The position numbers and the translations under genes are program-made. Positions 1 through 10,591 of a stretch of 64,000 nt of DNA are shown here, in pieces (position 1 is the first letter of the stretch; every line of letters begins with the position of its first letter). The notes below the pieces were generated by a model. That model ran no database searches, was not told where the DNA came from, and was given only the letters and a program-made list of their open reading frames with translations. This DNA comes from an uncultured Paracoccus sp. (GTDB taxonomy: Bacteria > Pseudomonadota > Alphaproteobacteria > Rhodobacterales > Rhodobacteraceae). The DNA lies in the NCBI RefSeq assembly GCF_947496875.1, contig NZ_CANMEH010000008.1, positions 112,955 through 176,954 on the forward strand, read 5' to 3'.

Positions 1-499
1 CGAAACCGGATCGGGGCTGCGCGTCCTGGGCGAGGGGCGCACCTATCGCAGCTTTGGCCAGGACGACCGCCTGACCCTGGCGGGCCGGGCCCGCGCCGGG
101 TCGATCCTGGGTCCCGAGATCGTCGAGACACCGCGCGAATACCTGTTCTATTCGGGTGGCGGCGGATCGGTTCGCGGCCAGCCCTACCAGTCGCTCGGGG
201 TGCGGGCGATTTCCTCGAGCGAGGGCCCGATCAAGACCGGCGGCATGAGCGTCGCGAATGCCACGGCCGAGTTGCGCTATCAGGTGCGCGAACGGTTCGG
301 GCTGGCCGCCTTTGCCGATGCCGGGCGGGTCTGGACCGATTCGGGCTGGGACGGCGACAGCGACTGGCACGCAGGCGCCGGGGTCGGCGTGCGGTACAAC
401 ACCCCCATCGGCCCGCTGCGCTTCGACGTGGCCGGGCCGGTGGGCGGCGATACCGGCGAGGGGGTTCAGGTCTATCTGGGCCTGGGACAGGCATTCTGA
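1..499 (+). CDS. tamA: TamA C-terminal part (partial, cut at window start)
   Basis: Reading frame open from base 2 to the TGA at 497-499; the 5' part lies outside the window. It is the C-terminal half of an Omp85-type beta-barrel: a glycine-rich stretch followed by SVRGQPYQSLG (about 166-200), which matches the VRG(Y/F) motif of loop 6, then a run of strands ending in YLGLGQAF with a terminal aromatic residue. TamA sits in the outer membrane and with TamB helps insert or export autotransporters and moves phospholipid. The stop overlaps the tamB start (TGATG), so the pair is translationally coupled, which is the main reason for calling TamA and not BamA. Confidence 0.9.
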   Translation, partial: ETGSGLRVLGEGRTYRSFGQDDRLTLAGRARAGSILGPEIVETPREYLFYSGGGGSVRGQPYQSLGVRAISSSEGPIKTGGMSVANATAELRYQVRERFGLAAFADAGRVWTDSGWDGDSDWHAGAGVGVRYNTPIGPLRFDVAGPVGGDTGEGVQVYLGLGQAF

Positions 500-3400
500 T
501 GATCCGGCTTCTTCTTGCCCTGTGGCTGATCTTGGCACCAACGCTCGGGTTTGCGCAGACCGAGGCGACGGGAACGGCGACCCCCGGGGACGTGGCCACG
601 GATGCGGCCGAACTGTCGGCGGAGGTCGAGGACGACCGAGGGTTTCTGACCCGCTTTCTGGAACGCAACCTGTCCGACGCGGGCCGCCGGGTCGTGATCA
701 CCGGGTTCGACGGCGCGCTGTCGTCCCGCGCCACCTTCGACTCGATTACCATCGCCGATGCCGAGGGGGTGTGGATCGAACTGCTTGATGGGGCGATCCA
801 GTGGGACCGCTCGGCCCTGTTCGGGCGACGCATCGAGATCGAGGAACTGTCGGCCCGCGAGATCCGTCTGCCCCGCCTGCCCGCCGGCGAGCGCCAGGCC
901 CGTACCCCCGAGATCAGGGAATTCCAGCTGCCCACCCTGCCCGTGTCGGTCAACATCGCCCGGATCGCGGCCGAGCGGGTCGAACTGGGCGAGCCGGTGA
1001 TCGGCGAGGAGGCCGCCGTCAGCGTCGCCGGCTCGATGCAATTGGGTGGCGGCGAGGGCGAGGCACAGCTGCGCATCGAGCGGGTGGACGGCAAGACCGG
1101 CGTCTTCGCCCTGGATGCCGCGTTCTCGAACGAAACCCGCAACTTGCGACTTGCCCTGACTCTGGACGAGGCGCGCGACGGGCTGTTCGCCAATCTGGTC
1201 GATCTCTACGACAAACCCGCGCTGCGCGCCGAGATCAGCGGCGAAGGGCCGCTGTCGGACTTCATGGCCGACATCAGGCTGGCCACCGACGGGCAGGACC
1301 GCGTAACCGGTCGCGCCTCGGCGCACGCGCAGACCGGTCCTGACGGGACCCCCGGAACCGGGTTCCGGCTGGAGCTGACCGGCGACGTCGCCAGCCTGCT
1401 GCCGCCGGACAACCGCACCTTCTTCGGCCCCGAATCGACGCTGCTCGCCGAGGGATGGCGCGGTCAGGACGGGCAGCTGTCGCTGCCGGTGCTGCTGGTC
1501 GACACCGAGGGGCTGAACCTGTCCGGTTCGCTGGCCCTGAACGAAACGGGGGCGCCCCAGTCGGTCGTGATCCTGCTGTCGCTGGGCGAGGATGCGGGCG
1601 CGACCACCCTGCCCGTCCGCCTGCCGCTGGGGCGCGAGGTCACGACGGTGCAGTCAGGCAGCCTGCAGATTTCCTATGACGCGGCGCAGGGCGACAGCTG
1701 GACCGCGCGCGGCCGGATCGGCGACCTGATCCGCAACGGCGACCGGATCGGGGCCCTGACCCTGGACGGCAGCGGCAGCGTGGTGCTGGCGGACGGCGAT
1801 CTGGAACAGGTCGTGGGCCAGATCGTGTTCGGCGCCGATGATCTGGCGCTGGCGGATGCGGGGCTGCAGCAGGCCTTGGGCCGCACGATAAACGGGGAGA
1901 CCCGCTTCGACCTGACCCCCGGCAACGCGATGGAGCTGACCGACCTGTCCGTGACCGGCGAGGGTTTCGGCCTGTTCGGCACCCTTCTTGCCGACGGGCT
2001 GCGCAGCGGCATCACCATCTCGGGCGAGATGGACGCCGGCTACGAGGACCTGTCGCGCCTGTCCACGTTGGCGGGGCGGCCGCTGACCGGGCAGGCGGCA
2101 GCCCGGCTGACCGGCCTCTACACCGTGCTGTCCCGCGGCTTCGACATCGAGGCCGAGGTGCACGGCACCGACATCACCGTTGACCAGGAACAGCTCGACC
2201 GGCTGCTGGCCGAGGATTCCACCATCACGCTGAGCGTGCGCCGGGACGAGGACGGCATCGACCTGCGGGACCTCACCATCAACGCCCAGCGGCTGATCGC
2301 TCAGGCGCAGGGGCTGCTGACCAGCGAGATGGCGGATATCAGGGCGACGCTGCAGTTGGCCAGCCTGACTGACGCGGATCCCGAGATGGCCGGCAGCCTG
2401 ACCGCCGAGGCGGTGCTGTCCGGCGCGAGCGGCGCCCGGCGGGTCGCCATCAACGGCGAAGCCACCGACCTCGTCCTCGGGATCAGCGAGCTGGACGGCG
2501 CCTTACAGGGCGTCACCAACCTGACCGTCCTCGCCCAGCAGCAGGACGGCGCCTTTCAGCTGCAGGAACTGCGGCTGGCCAATCCGCAGATCACGGTCGA
2601 CGGCGAAGGCAGCCTGGCCCGGGGCGCGGTAGACGCGCGGTTCGACCTTGCCATGCCAGACATCTCGGTGCTGGGTCGGGGCTGGTCCGGCGGCCTGCGG
2701 GCGCAGGCGACCGTCACCGAACGCGACGGCACCCGGCATCTGGACCTGACCGGCACAGGCAACGATCTGCGTCTGGGGCAGGCCGACGTGGACGGCGCCC
2801 TGACCGGCGTGACGCAGCTGCGCCTGCAGGCCGCCCAGCGGGACGGGATCATCACGGTCGAGACGCTGGAACTGGACAATCAGCAGATGAGCGCGCGTGC
2901 CCAGGGACAGATCGGCGAGAACGTCACCGACCTGCAGGGAAGCGTCGACATCCGGTCGCTGGCCGCGTTCGGCCGCGGATGGCGCGGATCGCTGGCCCTG
3001 ACCGGTTCGCTGGCCGATGACGGTGAGGGGGGCCGCCGGCTGGACGTGACCGGGACAGGCGAGGACCTGTCGCTGGGACAGGAACAGGCCGACGGGGTTT
3101 TGGCCGGCACCACCCGCATCGCGATCCGCGGGGTTCAGCAGGCCGACGGATTTGTCCTCGAACAGGGCGAGATCGCGAACGAGCGGGCCGAGATCCGGGC
3201 CGAGGGCCGGCTGGGCAAGGGCGATACCGATCTGACCGGCCGCCTGGAAATCGCCGATCTGGGCGATCTGGGGCTGGGCTGGGGCGGCTCGCTGCAGGCC
3301 AGCGGCAGTTTCGCCGATGACGGGTCCGGGGCGCGTCAGCTGACCGTCGACGGCGTGGGCCGCGATCTGCGGCTGGGACAGGCGAATGTCGACGGCGTGC

Positions 3401-5625
3401 TGGACGGCGAAACCCGTCTGGCGGTCCGTGCGACCGAGCGCGACGGCGTGTTCAGCATCGACCAGGCGGTGATCGACAACCCCAAGGCGCAGGTGACCGC
3501 GACCGGCACCGTTGGCGCCCGGACCGACCTGCAGGGCCGGGTCGATCTGCGCGACCTGGCCGCGCTGGGGCTTGGCTGGCAGGGATCCTTCGTGGCCGAT
3601 GCCAGCTTAGCCGATGACGGGGACGGGGCACGAAGGCTGATCCTGGACGGCACCGCGAATGACCTGTCGCTGGGCCAGGCCAACCTGGACGCGGCGCTGG
3701 CCGGACCCACCCAGGTCACCCTGCGCGGCGTCGACCGCGACGGCATCCTGACGATCGAGGATGCGACGGTCCGCAACGCGCGGCTGACCGCCGATGCGCA
3801 GGGTACGGTCGGCCGGGGGGGCACCGACCTGACCGCCACCGTTCAGGCCGAGACTCTGGAGTTCCTGGGGCGGGGCATCGACGGCGCGCTGGCCGCCAGC
3901 GGCCGGCTGGTCGATGCCGGCGACGGGGTGCGGCGCATCACCGCCGAGGGCACGGCAACCGGGCTGTCGATCGGACAGGACAGGATCGACCCGCTGCTGT
4001 CCGGGCAGACGACCTTCGACCTGGCCGCCACCCAGGACGCCGGCGGCGTCGCGGTAGAGCGGCTGGACGTCCGCAACGGGCAGCTGCGGCTGAGCGCGCA
4101 GGGCGATCCCGGTGCCGGGCTGACCGTCGACGCCGCCCTGTCGGACCTCGGCCAGGTCGTGCCCGGCCTGCCCGGCCCGGCGACGGCGACCGGAACGATC
4201 CGTCAGCAGGGCGACAGCCTTGTCGTGGACATCGCGGCGACTGCCCCGGGCGGCACCCGCGCGCAGATCAGCGGCACCGCCGCGCGCGACGGGTCCAGCA
4301 CCGACCTGCGCATCGCGGGGGTGACCGACGCGGCCATCGCGAACCCGTTCCTGCGGGTGCGCTCGATCGAGGGGCCGGTCAACTTCGACCTGCAAATGCA
4401 GGGGCCGCCCTCGACAGACGCGCTCAGCGGGACGATCCGCCTGCCGGGCGCGCGCCTGTCCGACCCGCGGCTTGGCCTGCGCATCGATGACCTGGCCGCG
4501 ACCGCCGACCTGCGCAACGGCGTCATCGACGTGGCCGCCGCCGGCAATTTCCAGGCCGGCGGGCGGCTGACGCTGGCGGGGACGGTCGATCTGCGCGGAG
4601 GCACCCCGCTGCTGGACCTGCGGACGACGCTGGACGGCGTGGTCCTGCGCGACCCGAACCTCTACGAGACCGTCGCCGACGGCGCGGTCACCATCACCGG
4701 CGCCACCGCCGACGGGCCGCTGATCGCCGGACGCATCGTCCTGCGGGAAACCGAGTTCCGGATCCCGTCGACGGGGCTGGGTGGTGCCAGGGCGATCCCC
4801 GACATCACCCATTTGGGCGACCGGCCGCCGGTGCGCGGGACCCGCGCCAAGGCCGGGCTGCTGCCATTTCCCAGCGCCGACAGCCGCATCGCCGGGCTGG
4901 CCGGTCCGCCCGCCTCGCCGCCCCAGGTGGCGGCCCGGCTGGATCTGACGATCGACGCCCCCAACCAGGTGTTCGTCCGCGGCCGCGGGGTCGACGCCGA
5001 ACTGGGCGGCCAGATCCGGCTGACCGGCACCGCCCGCACCGTCGTGCCGGTCGGACAGCTGGAGCTGATCCGCGGTCGGGTGGACCTGCTGGGCAAGCGG
5101 TTCACGATGACCGAGGGCCTGATCGAGCTGCAAGGCGACCTGGTGCCGGTGCTGCGCCTGGTGGCCGAGACGCAGCAGGACGGCATCACCACGCGGATCA
5201 TCATCGACGGCGACCTGCGCAGCCCCGACATCCGGTTCGAATCGGACCCCGACCTGCCCGAGGAAGAGGTGCTGTCGCAACTGCTGTTCGGCCGCGGCCT
5301 GGACAACATCAGCGCCCTGCAGGCCGCGCAGCTCGCGAATGCGATCGCCGTGCTGGCCGGTACCGGCAGCGAGGGGATCGTGTCGCAGCTGCGCGGCTCG
5401 GTCGGGCTGGACGATCTCGACCTGACGACCGACGACAACGGCGAGGTGTCGGTGCGCGCCGGCAAGTACCTGTCCCGCAACCTTTACACCGATGTCGAGG
5501 TCGACGCCGAGGGCACGTCGCAGATCAACCTCAACCTGGATGTCTCGGACGAGCTGACCGCACGCGGGTCGGTGGCCAGCGACGGCGAAAGCACGCTGGG
5601 CCTGTTCTACGAACGGGATTACTGA
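499..5625 (+). CDS. tamB: TamB, translocation and assembly module inner-membrane component
   Basis: 1708 residues. An N-terminal signal anchor (residues 1-20, MIRLLLALWLILAPTLGFAQ) is followed by a long beta-rich periplasmic region and a C-terminal TamB/DUF490 domain (about 1400-1708) ending in LFYERDY. TamB is an AsmA-like bridge between inner and outer membranes that partners TamA. It is longer than enteric TamB (about 1260 residues). The extra length comes largely from a tandem array of ~100-residue units recorded separately. Start ATG overlaps the tamA stop by one base. Several long reverse-strand ORFs across this gene are GC-driven shadows. Confidence 0.95.
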   Translation: MIRLLLALWLILAPTLGFAQTEATGTATPGDVATDAAELSAEVEDDRGFLTRFLERNLSDAGRRVVITGFDGALSSRATFDSITIADAEGVWIELLDGAIQWDRSALFGRRIEIEELSAREIRLPRLPAGERQARTPEIREFQLPTLPVSVNIARIAAERVELGEPVIGEEAAVSVAGSMQLGGGEGEAQLRIERVDGKTGVFALDAAFSNETRNLRLALTLDEARDGLFANLVDLYDKPALRAEISGEGPLSDFMADIRLATDGQDRVTGRASAHAQTGPDGTPGTGFRLELTGDVASLLPPDNRTFFGPESTLLAEGWRGQDGQLSLPVLLVDTEGLNLSGSLALNETGAPQSVVILLSLGEDAGATTLPVRLPLGREVTTVQSGSLQISYDAAQGDSWTARGRIGDLIRNGDRIGALTLDGSGSVVLADGDLEQVVGQIVFGADDLALADAGLQQALGRTINGETRFDLTPGNAMELTDLSVTGEGFGLFGTLLADGLRSGITISGEMDAGYEDLSRLSTLAGRPLTGQAAARLTGLYTVLSRGFDIEAEVHGTDITVDQEQLDRLLAEDSTITLSVRRDEDGIDLRDLTINAQRLIAQAQGLLTSEMADIRATLQLASLTDADPEMAGSLTAEAVLSGASGARRVAINGEATDLVLGISELDGALQGVTNLTVLAQQQDGAFQLQELRLANPQITVDGEGSLARGAVDARFDLAMPDISVLGRGWSGGLRAQATVTERDGTRHLDLTGTGNDLRLGQADVDGALTGVTQLRLQAAQRDGIITVETLELDNQQMSARAQGQIGENVTDLQGSVDIRSLAAFGRGWRGSLALTGSLADDGEGGRRLDVTGTGEDLSLGQEQADGVLAGTTRIAIRGVQQADGFVLEQGEIANERAEIRAEGRLGKGDTDLTGRLEIADLGDLGLGWGGSLQASGSFADDGSGARQLTVDGVGRDLRLGQANVDGVLDGETRLAVRATERDGVFSIDQAVIDNPKAQVTATGTVGARTDLQGRVDLRDLAALGLGWQGSFVADASLADDGDGARRLILDGTANDLSLGQANLDAALAGPTQVTLRGVDRDGILTIEDATVRNARLTADAQGTVGRGGTDLTATVQAETLEFLGRGIDGALAASGRLVDAGDGVRRITAEGTATGLSIGQDRIDPLLSGQTTFDLAATQDAGGVAVERLDVRNGQLRLSAQGDPGAGLTVDAALSDLGQVVPGLPGPATATGTIRQQGDSLVVDIAATAPGGTRAQISGTAARDGSSTDLRIAGVTDAAIANPFLRVRSIEGPVNFDLQMQGPPSTDALSGTIRLPGARLSDPRLGLRIDDLAATADLRNGVIDVAAAGNFQAGGRLTLAGTVDLRGGTPLLDLRTTLDGVVLRDPNLYETVADGAVTITGATADGPLIAGRIVLRETEFRIPSTGLGGARAIPDITHLGDRPPVRGTRAKAGLLPFPSADSRIAGLAGPPASPPQVAARLDLTIDAPNQVFVRGRGVDAELGGQIRLTGTARTVVPVGQLELIRGRVDLLGKRFTMTEGLIELQGDLVPVLRLVAETQQDGITTRIIIDGDLRSPDIRFESDPDLPEEEVLSQLLFGRGLDNISALQAAQLANAIAVLAGTGSEGIVSQLRGSVGLDDLDLTTDDNGEVSVRAGKYLSRNLYTDVEVDAEGTSQINLNLDVSDELTARGSVASDGESTLGLFYERDY
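2170..4260 (+). repeat. In-frame tandem array of seven ~100-residue units inside tamB
   Basis: The phrase D-L-x-L-G-Q-x-x-x-D-G recurs at bases 2170, 2467, 2767, 3067, 3364, 3661 and 3961, a spacing of 297 or 300 bp. Each unit continues with a shared order: a D-G-x-x-x-x-x-x-A/L strand, an A-x-G-x-x-G segment, a L-G-x-G-W-x-G-S block and an A-D-D-G-x-G-x-R block. Copies have diverged at the protein level (first and last weakest) but keep frame exactly, so it looks like old segmental amplification of one beta-helical layer set. Confidence 0.85.
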
Positions 5626-5761
5626 GGCAGGTTGCGGCAGCTGGAGGTCAAGGGACTTGGCGGATCGGCTATCGGCTTCGCCGCCTACCCTCCCCCTTTG
5701 ACAGCGTGCAGGCTTGGTATCCAGCTGCGCCGTTTCACCCGCAAACAAGCTTATGGATACC

Positions 5762-5837
5762 TGGTGGAGCCGAGGGGAATCGAACCCCTGACCTCATCAT
5801 TGCGAACGATGCGCTCTACCAACTGAGCTACGGCCCC
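5762..5837 (-). tRNA. tRNA-Ala (anticodon CGC)
   Basis: 76 nt on the minus strand including an encoded CCA end. The acceptor stem carries the G3:U70 wobble pair that identifies alanine tRNAs. The D arm (AGCTCAGTTGGTAGAGC) and T arm (GGTTCGAATCC) are canonical. The anticodon loop reads TTCGCAA, giving CGC, which decodes GCG. Immediately 3' of it (plus-strand 5716-5722 and 5755-5761) is a GGTATCC/GGATACC inverted repeat with a 32-nt loop; I see no integrase or T-run with it. Confidence 0.95.
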
Positions 5838-5922
5838 ACGGTGGCGGTATCTGACGCCGGTGCGGCGTGATGTCAAGCCGGGCCTTGCAGATGCGGAACC
5901 ACCGGCCGGGTGCCGAAGGTGG

Positions 5923-6357
5923 TCAGCCCTGCTGGGTCACCCACTCGACCAGTTGCGGCGCCGGGCGGGCCCCGGCCAGCCGCGCCGCTTCGCGCCCGTC
6001 GCGGAACAGGATGAAGGCCGGGATGCCGCGGATGTCAAAGCGGATGGACGCGTCCGGATGGCTCTGGGTGTCGATCTTGGCAAGCCGCGCACGTCCGGAC
6101 AGAAGCCCTGCCGCCTTTTCGAATTCCGGTGCCATCGCCCGGCAGGGACCACACCAGGGCGCCCAGAAATCGACCAGCAGCGGCAGCGTGTCGCGCCGCG
6201 CGGCCTTTTCAAGGGTGGCCAGATCGACGGCCACCGGCTTGCCCGGCACCAAGGCTGCGCCGCAGGTGCCGCATCGGGGGGCTGCCTTCAGCCGGTCCGC
6301 GGGCAGACGATTGCCCTGACCGCATTCCAGGCAGGTCAGCGTGTGGGTGCTCGGCAT
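5923..6357 (-). CDS. trxC: Thioredoxin 2 (zinc-binding N-terminus)
   Basis: 144 residues. An N-terminal zinc ribbon has two CxxC pairs (CLEC near residue 9 and CGTC near 29), followed by a thioredoxin fold with the active site WAPWCGPC (about residues 65-72) and the cis-Pro segment GIPAF. This arrangement is that of TrxC, a cytoplasmic disulfide reductase usually linked to oxidative stress. It lies downstream of gcvP in the same direction with a 57-bp gap, so it may share its transcript or have its own promoter; no clear promoter is visible. Confidence 0.93.
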   Translation of the reverse strand: MPSTHTLTCLECGQGNRLPADRLKAAPRCGTCGAALVPGKPVAVDLATLEKAARRDTLPLLVDFWAPWCGPCRAMAPEFEKAAGLLSGRARLAKIDTQSHPDASIRFDIRGIPAFILFRDGREAARLAGARPAPQLVEWVTQQG

Positions 6358-6414
6358 GGCGCCTCTCTCATATGCGACAACCCGGATATGATCACCGGCA
6401 AGCCGCCGATCAAG

Positions 6415-9249
6415 TCACTCGGCCGCCTCGGCATAGGCTTCGACGGGCGGGCAGGTACAGATCAGGTGGCGGTCCCCATGCACGTTGTCGACCCGGCCCA
6501 CGGGCGGCCAGTACTTGTCCACCCGGAACGCGCCCGGGGGGAAGCAGCCCTGTTCGCGGGTATAGGGCCGCTCCCACGCGCCCAGCAGATCCTCGACCGT
6601 GTGCGGGGCGTGACGCAGGGGCGAGGCGTCGGCGTCGACGCGACCTTCCGCGACATCGGCGATCTCGTCGCGGATCGCCAGCATGGCCGTGATGAAGCGG
6701 TCCAGCTCGGCCTTGGTCTCGGACTCGGTCGGCTCGACCATCAGGGTGCCCGGCACCGGCCAGCTCATCGTGGGCGCATGGAACCCGGTGTCGATCAGCC
6801 GCTTGGCGATGTCGTCGACCGTCACGCCCTCGGCCGCGAAGGGCCGCGTGTCGACGATGCATTCATGCGCGACCCGGCCCCGGTTGCCCATGAACAGGAT
6901 CGGATAGCGCCCCGCCAGCCGCGCGGCGATGTAGTTCGCGTTCAGGATCGCCACCCGGGTCGCCTGGGTCAGCCCCGCGCCGCCCATCATCAGGATGTAG
7001 GCCCACGAGATCAGCAGGATCGAGGCTGACCCCCAGGGCGCCGCGCTGACCGCACCGATGCCGTCGCGCGGATCGGCGGGCAGATGGGGGGCCAGATGCG
7101 CCTTGACCCCGATCGGGCCCATGCCCGGGCCGCCGCCGCCATGCGGGATGGCAAAGGTCTTGTGCAGGTTCAGGTGGCTGACATCGCCGCCGATCTCGCC
7201 GGGCTTCACCAGCCCGACCAGCGCATTCATGTTCGCGCCGTCGATATAGACCTGCCCGCCATGGTCATGGGTGATCCGGCAGACCTCGCGCACCGTGTCC
7301 TCGAACACGCCATGGGTCGACGGATAGGTGATCATCACCGCCGCCAGCCGGTCGCCCGCGGCCGCCGCCTTGTCGGCGAAGTCTTCCAGATCGATGTCGC
7401 CGTTCGGCGCGGATTTCACCACGACGACCCGCATCCCGGCCATCTGGGCGCTGGCGGGGTTGGTGCCATGCGCGCTGACCGGGATCAGGCAGATGTCGCG
7501 ATGCTCGCCCTGCGCCTGGTGATAGGCGGCGATCGTCAGCAACCCCGCGTATTCGCCCTGGGCGCCGCTGTTCGGCTGCAGTGAAAACCCGTCATAGCCG
7601 GTGATTGCGCACAGCTTGTCGGTCAGGTCGGCAAAGACGCGGTGATAGCCCGCCGCCTGATCGGCCGGGGCAAAGGGGTGCAGCGCGGAAAACTCGGGCC
7701 AGGTGATCGGCATCATCTCGGCCGCGGCGTTCAGCTTCATCGTGCAGGACCCCAGCGGGATCATCGCCCGGTCCAGCGCCAGATCCCGGTCCGACAGCCG
7801 CCGCATGTACCGCATCATCTCGGATTCCGCCCGGTTCATGTGGAACACCGGATGGGTCATGAAGTCGCTGGTCCGCATTAGATCGTCGGGGATCGCCGGT
7901 GCCGTGGCCGGTTCCGCCGGATCAACGATGCCGAACGCGTCCAGCACCCGCGCGATCACGCCGGCGTCGGTCGTCTCGTCCACCGAGATCCCGACCCGGT
8001 CGCGCCCGACCGCGCGCAGGTTGATGCCGCGGTGTCGTGCTGCCGCCAGGATCCCGGCCTGCCCGACACCGACGCGCACCGTGATCGTGTCGAAGAACGC
8101 ATCGGGGTCGACCTCTGCCCCGGCGGCACGCAGCGCGTTGGCCAGCGTGGCCGCGTGCAGATGCACGCGCTGCGCGATCGCGCGCAGGCCCACGGGGCCG
8201 TGGAACACGCCATAGAACGAGGCCATCACCGCCAGCAGCGCCTGCGCCGTGCAAACGTTTGAGGTCGCCTTTTCCCGCCGGATATGCTGTTCGCGGGTCT
8301 GCAGCGCCAGGCGATAGGCCTGCCGCCCGGCGGCATCGATCGACACCCCCACGATCCGCCCCGGCATCGCCCGCTTGAAGTCGTCCCGGCAGGACATGAA
8401 TGCCGCGTGCGGGCCGCCATAGCCCATCGGCACGCCGAACCGCTGGGATGACCCCACGCAGATGTCGGCGCCCATCGCGCCGGGCTCCCGCAGCAGGCAG
8501 AGCGCCAGCAGGTCGGTCGCGACGATGGCCACGGCGCCGGCCTCGTGCAGCGCCTGGCATTCGGCCGTGATGTCACGGATATGGCCGAACGTGCCCGGAT
8601 ACTGGAAGATCGCGCCGAACACCGCCGCCGGGTCGCAGTCGGCGGGGGCGCCGCGGATGATCTCGATCCCCAGCGGTTCGGCGCGGGTCGCGATCACGCT
8701 GATCGTCTGCGGGTGCAGGTTGTCGCTGACGAAGAACGCCTTGGCCTTGGATTTCGCCACCCGATGCGCCATCGCCATCGCCTCGGCCGCCGCCGTCGCC
8801 TCGTCCAGCAGGCTGGCATTGGCGATGGGCAGGCCGGTCAGATCGGCGACCATCGTCTGGTAGTTCAGCAAGGCTTCCAGCCGCCCCTGCGCGATTTCCG
8901 GCTGATAGGGCGTGTAGGCCGTGTACCAGGCGGGATTTTCAAGGATGTTGCGCTGGATCGCCGGCGGCGTGACCGTGCCGTAATACCCCTGCCCGATCAG
9001 GCTGGTCATCACCCGGTTCTGCCCCGCCACCTCGCGCATCAGCGCCAGCAACTCGCGTTCCGACAGGGCCGGCCAGTCCAGCCGGTCGGCCTGCCGGATC
9101 GATTCCGGCACCGTCTGGTCGATCAGCTCGTCCAGGCTGGCGACCCCGACGGCCTTGAGCATCTCGGCCATCTCGGCCGGGCTGGGGCCGATATGACGAC
9201 GGTTGGCAAAGTCGTCCGGGTCGTAGTCGGTGGGGGTCCAGCGGGTCAT
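6415..9249 (-). CDS. gcvP: Glycine dehydrogenase (decarboxylating), P-protein
   Basis: 944 residues from the chosen ATG. This is the PLP-dependent P-protein of the glycine cleavage system, which decarboxylates glycine and passes the aminomethyl group to lipoyl-GcvH. The full-length fused form is present: the N-terminal half holds NRRHIGPS and the C-terminal half the PLP-lysine site [15 protein letters not shown] (about 690). I start at 9249 ([11 protein letters not shown]) because this aligns with the family N-terminus. ATGs at 9264, 9327 and 9357 are in frame, and 9327 has the better ribosome site (GAGAGGC), so the start is uncertain. gcvT and gcvH are not next to it, which is unusual because the three genes are normally together. 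Confidence 0.95.
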   Translation of the reverse strand: MTRWTPTDYDPDDFANRRHIGPSPAEMAEMLKAVGVASLDELIDQTVPESIRQADRLDWPALSERELLALMREVAGQNRVMTSLIGQGYYGTVTPPAIQRNILENPAWYTAYTPYQPEIAQGRLEALLNYQTMVADLTGLPIANASLLDEATAAAEAMAMAHRVAKSKAKAFFVSDNLHPQTISVIATRAEPLGIEIIRGAPADCDPAAVFGAIFQYPGTFGHIRDITAECQALHEAGAVAIVATDLLALCLLREPGAMGADICVGSSQRFGVPMGYGGPHAAFMSCRDDFKRAMPGRIVGVSIDAAGRQAYRLALQTREQHIRREKATSNVCTAQALLAVMASFYGVFHGPVGLRAIAQRVHLHAATLANALRAAGAEVDPDAFFDTITVRVGVGQAGILAAARHRGINLRAVGRDRVGISVDETTDAGVIARVLDAFGIVDPAEPATAPAIPDDLMRTSDFMTHPVFHMNRAESEMMRYMRRLSDRDLALDRAMIPLGSCTMKLNAAAEMMPITWPEFSALHPFAPADQAAGYHRVFADLTDKLCAITGYDGFSLQPNSGAQGEYAGLLTIAAYHQAQGEHRDICLIPVSAHGTNPASAQMAGMRVVVVKSAPNGDIDLEDFADKAAAAGDRLAAVMITYPSTHGVFEDTVREVCRITHDHGGQVYIDGANMNALVGLVKPGEIGGDVSHLNLHKTFAIPHGGGGPGMGPIGVKAHLAPHLPADPRDGIGAVSAAPWGSASILLISWAYILMMGGAGLTQATRVAILNANYIAARLAGRYPILFMGNRGRVAHECIVDTRPFAAEGVTVDDIAKRLIDTGFHAPTMSWPVPGTLMVEPTESETKAELDRFITAMLAIRDEIADVAEGRVDADASPLRHAPHTVEDLLGAWERPYTREQGCFPPGAFRVDKYWPPVGRVDNVHGDRHLICTCPPVEAYAEAAE

Positions 9250-9508
9250 CGGCGTGCTCTGCATGACGGCCGGCGGACCGGCGGGGGCGATGCGCCGACA
9301 GCCGCCGCGCGCTTCGGCCGCCAGCATAAATTGCCTCTCGTCGGGGACAAGGCCCATTCCGGGACGGGCGATACCGCAGCTTCGAGGCTGCCGCGAAGCC
9401 TGTAGAATCCGACACGTCGCCGGTGCGGAACAAGCCCGCCGCTCGCGGGTTGATCACGCGGGCCGTCCGCCCGATATGGGACATGAGTAAAGCCCGGAAA
9501 GGATCGCC

Positions 9509-9592
9509 ATGTCCCGCGCTGCGATGCATCGCCTGTCGTTCTACCTTCTGATGGGTGTGACGCTCTACGCCTCGCTCGTCGGCGCGGGCTGA
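9509..9592 (+). CDS. Possible 27-residue membrane microprotein
   Basis: ATG at 9509 to TGA at 9592 encodes MSRAAMHRLSFYLLMGVTLY plus ASLVGAG. It has a short basic N-terminus and one hydrophobic segment (about residues 9-24). A good ribosome site (GGAAAGGA, 9496-9503) sits 5 bases before the start. Only 8 bases separate it from the next gene, so it could be a leader peptide coupled to the XpaC-like gene or a small membrane partner of it. I do not recognise the family. Confidence 0.45.
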   Translation: MSRAAMHRLSFYLLMGVTLYASLVGAG

Positions 9593-9600
9593 GGCGGGCC

Positions 9601-10584
9601 ATGGCACGGCGTTTCGGCGGCAAGTATTCACCTGGTCCCGGTCGGCAGTCCGGCAACGCTGCAGCACCGCTGCCCTCGGCGCCGCGACCTGGCGAGGCGC
9701 GGCACAAGTTCGAAACCCGGACCACCTGGGTCACGGTGATGGCCACGCCGTTCCTGCTGGGCGCATTCGTTCAGGGCACCCCCTTCGAGTTGGCGACCAG
9801 TCTTGCAGGGTTCGGGCTGATCGCCGGCGGCATGTGGCTGACCCGCGAAGGGCTGCAGGCCGAAGCGGCCTATGACGCGCGTCGCCTGGCCCGGCGCCCC
9901 GCAATTCCGCGCAAGCTGTTCGGCGGCATCGTCACGGGGCTCGGCATTGCCGTGGGCGCCGTCGAACCCGACGCGGTGGCGGGCGCCGGCGTGCTGGGCT
10001 TCACCGCGGCTATCCTGCACTGGTTTGCCTTCGGCCCCGATCCGACCAAGGACAAGGGGATGGAGGGCGTCGACCAGTTCCAGCAGGACCGGGTCGCCCG
10101 GATGCTGGAAGAAGCCGAGAACTACCTGAAGGGCATGTCGGACGCGATCCTGCGCACCCGGGACCGCCAGCTCGAGGCGCGGGTCAACATCTTTGCGGCG
10201 ACCGCGCGCAACCTGTTCGACCGGGTCGAACAGGACCCGGACGATCTGTCCGCCGCCCGGCGGTATCTGAGCGTCTACCTGATGGGGGCCCGCGACGCGA
10301 CGGTGAAGTTCGCCGACCTCTACGCCCAGACCCATGATCCGCGGGCCCGCGCCGACTACGAGGCGCTGCTGACCGATCTGGAACGCAACTTCTCGGCCCT
10401 CTCCCAGCGCCTGCACGAAGGCGGCCGGACCGACATGGAGATCGAGATCAGCGTCCTGCGGGACCGGCTGGCGCGCGAAGGGGTGCGGATGCCGTCGGAA
10501 ACGCCTCTGATCGGCAGCCAGCCGTCGGCCGCAAAGGCCGAGGATCTGTTCCGCATGCCGGCCGACCAGAAGGCCGGGCGCTGA
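9601..10584 (+). CDS. XpaC-like (5-bromo-4-chloroindolyl phosphate hydrolysis family) membrane protein
   Basis: 327 residues. A basic, Pro-rich N-terminus (1-40) leads to two or three membrane segments (about 47-80 and 103-142, the latter rich in G/A/V). A long charged helical region follows (about 150-300) with many R/E/D residues. This is the layout of the XpaC family, named for a colour reaction in Bacillus but often found next to TelA (toxic anion resistance). No telA is present here. The true role is not established. Start ATG follows GAGGCGGG. truA follows 7 bases after the stop, so the two are probably co-transcribed. Confidence 0.65.
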   Translation: MARRFGGKYSPGPGRQSGNAAAPLPSAPRPGEARHKFETRTTWVTVMATPFLLGAFVQGTPFELATSLAGFGLIAGGMWLTREGLQAEAAYDARRLARRPAIPRKLFGGIVTGLGIAVGAVEPDAVAGAGVLGFTAAILHWFAFGPDPTKDKGMEGVDQFQQDRVARMLEEAENYLKGMSDAILRTRDRQLEARVNIFAATARNLFDRVEQDPDDLSAARRYLSVYLMGARDATVKFADLYAQTHDPRARADYEALLTDLERNFSALSQRLHEGGRTDMEIEISVLRDRLAREGVRMPSETPLIGSQPSAAKAEDLFRMPADQKAGR

Positions 10585-10591
10585 CCTGTCG

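Noticed and set aside
231..1193. Minus-strand frames opposite tamA and tamB
   Set aside because: Overlap the well supported tamA-tamB pair; no motif.
5716..5761. GGTATCC/GGATACC inverted repeat next to tRNA-Ala as an attachment site
   Set aside because: No integrase gene, no second copy of the tRNA end and no foreign genes follow.
9258..9500. Glycine riboswitch before gcvP
   Set aside because: The conserved GGAGAG and GGGGAAACTCTC-type segments were not found; only an ordinary ribosome site.
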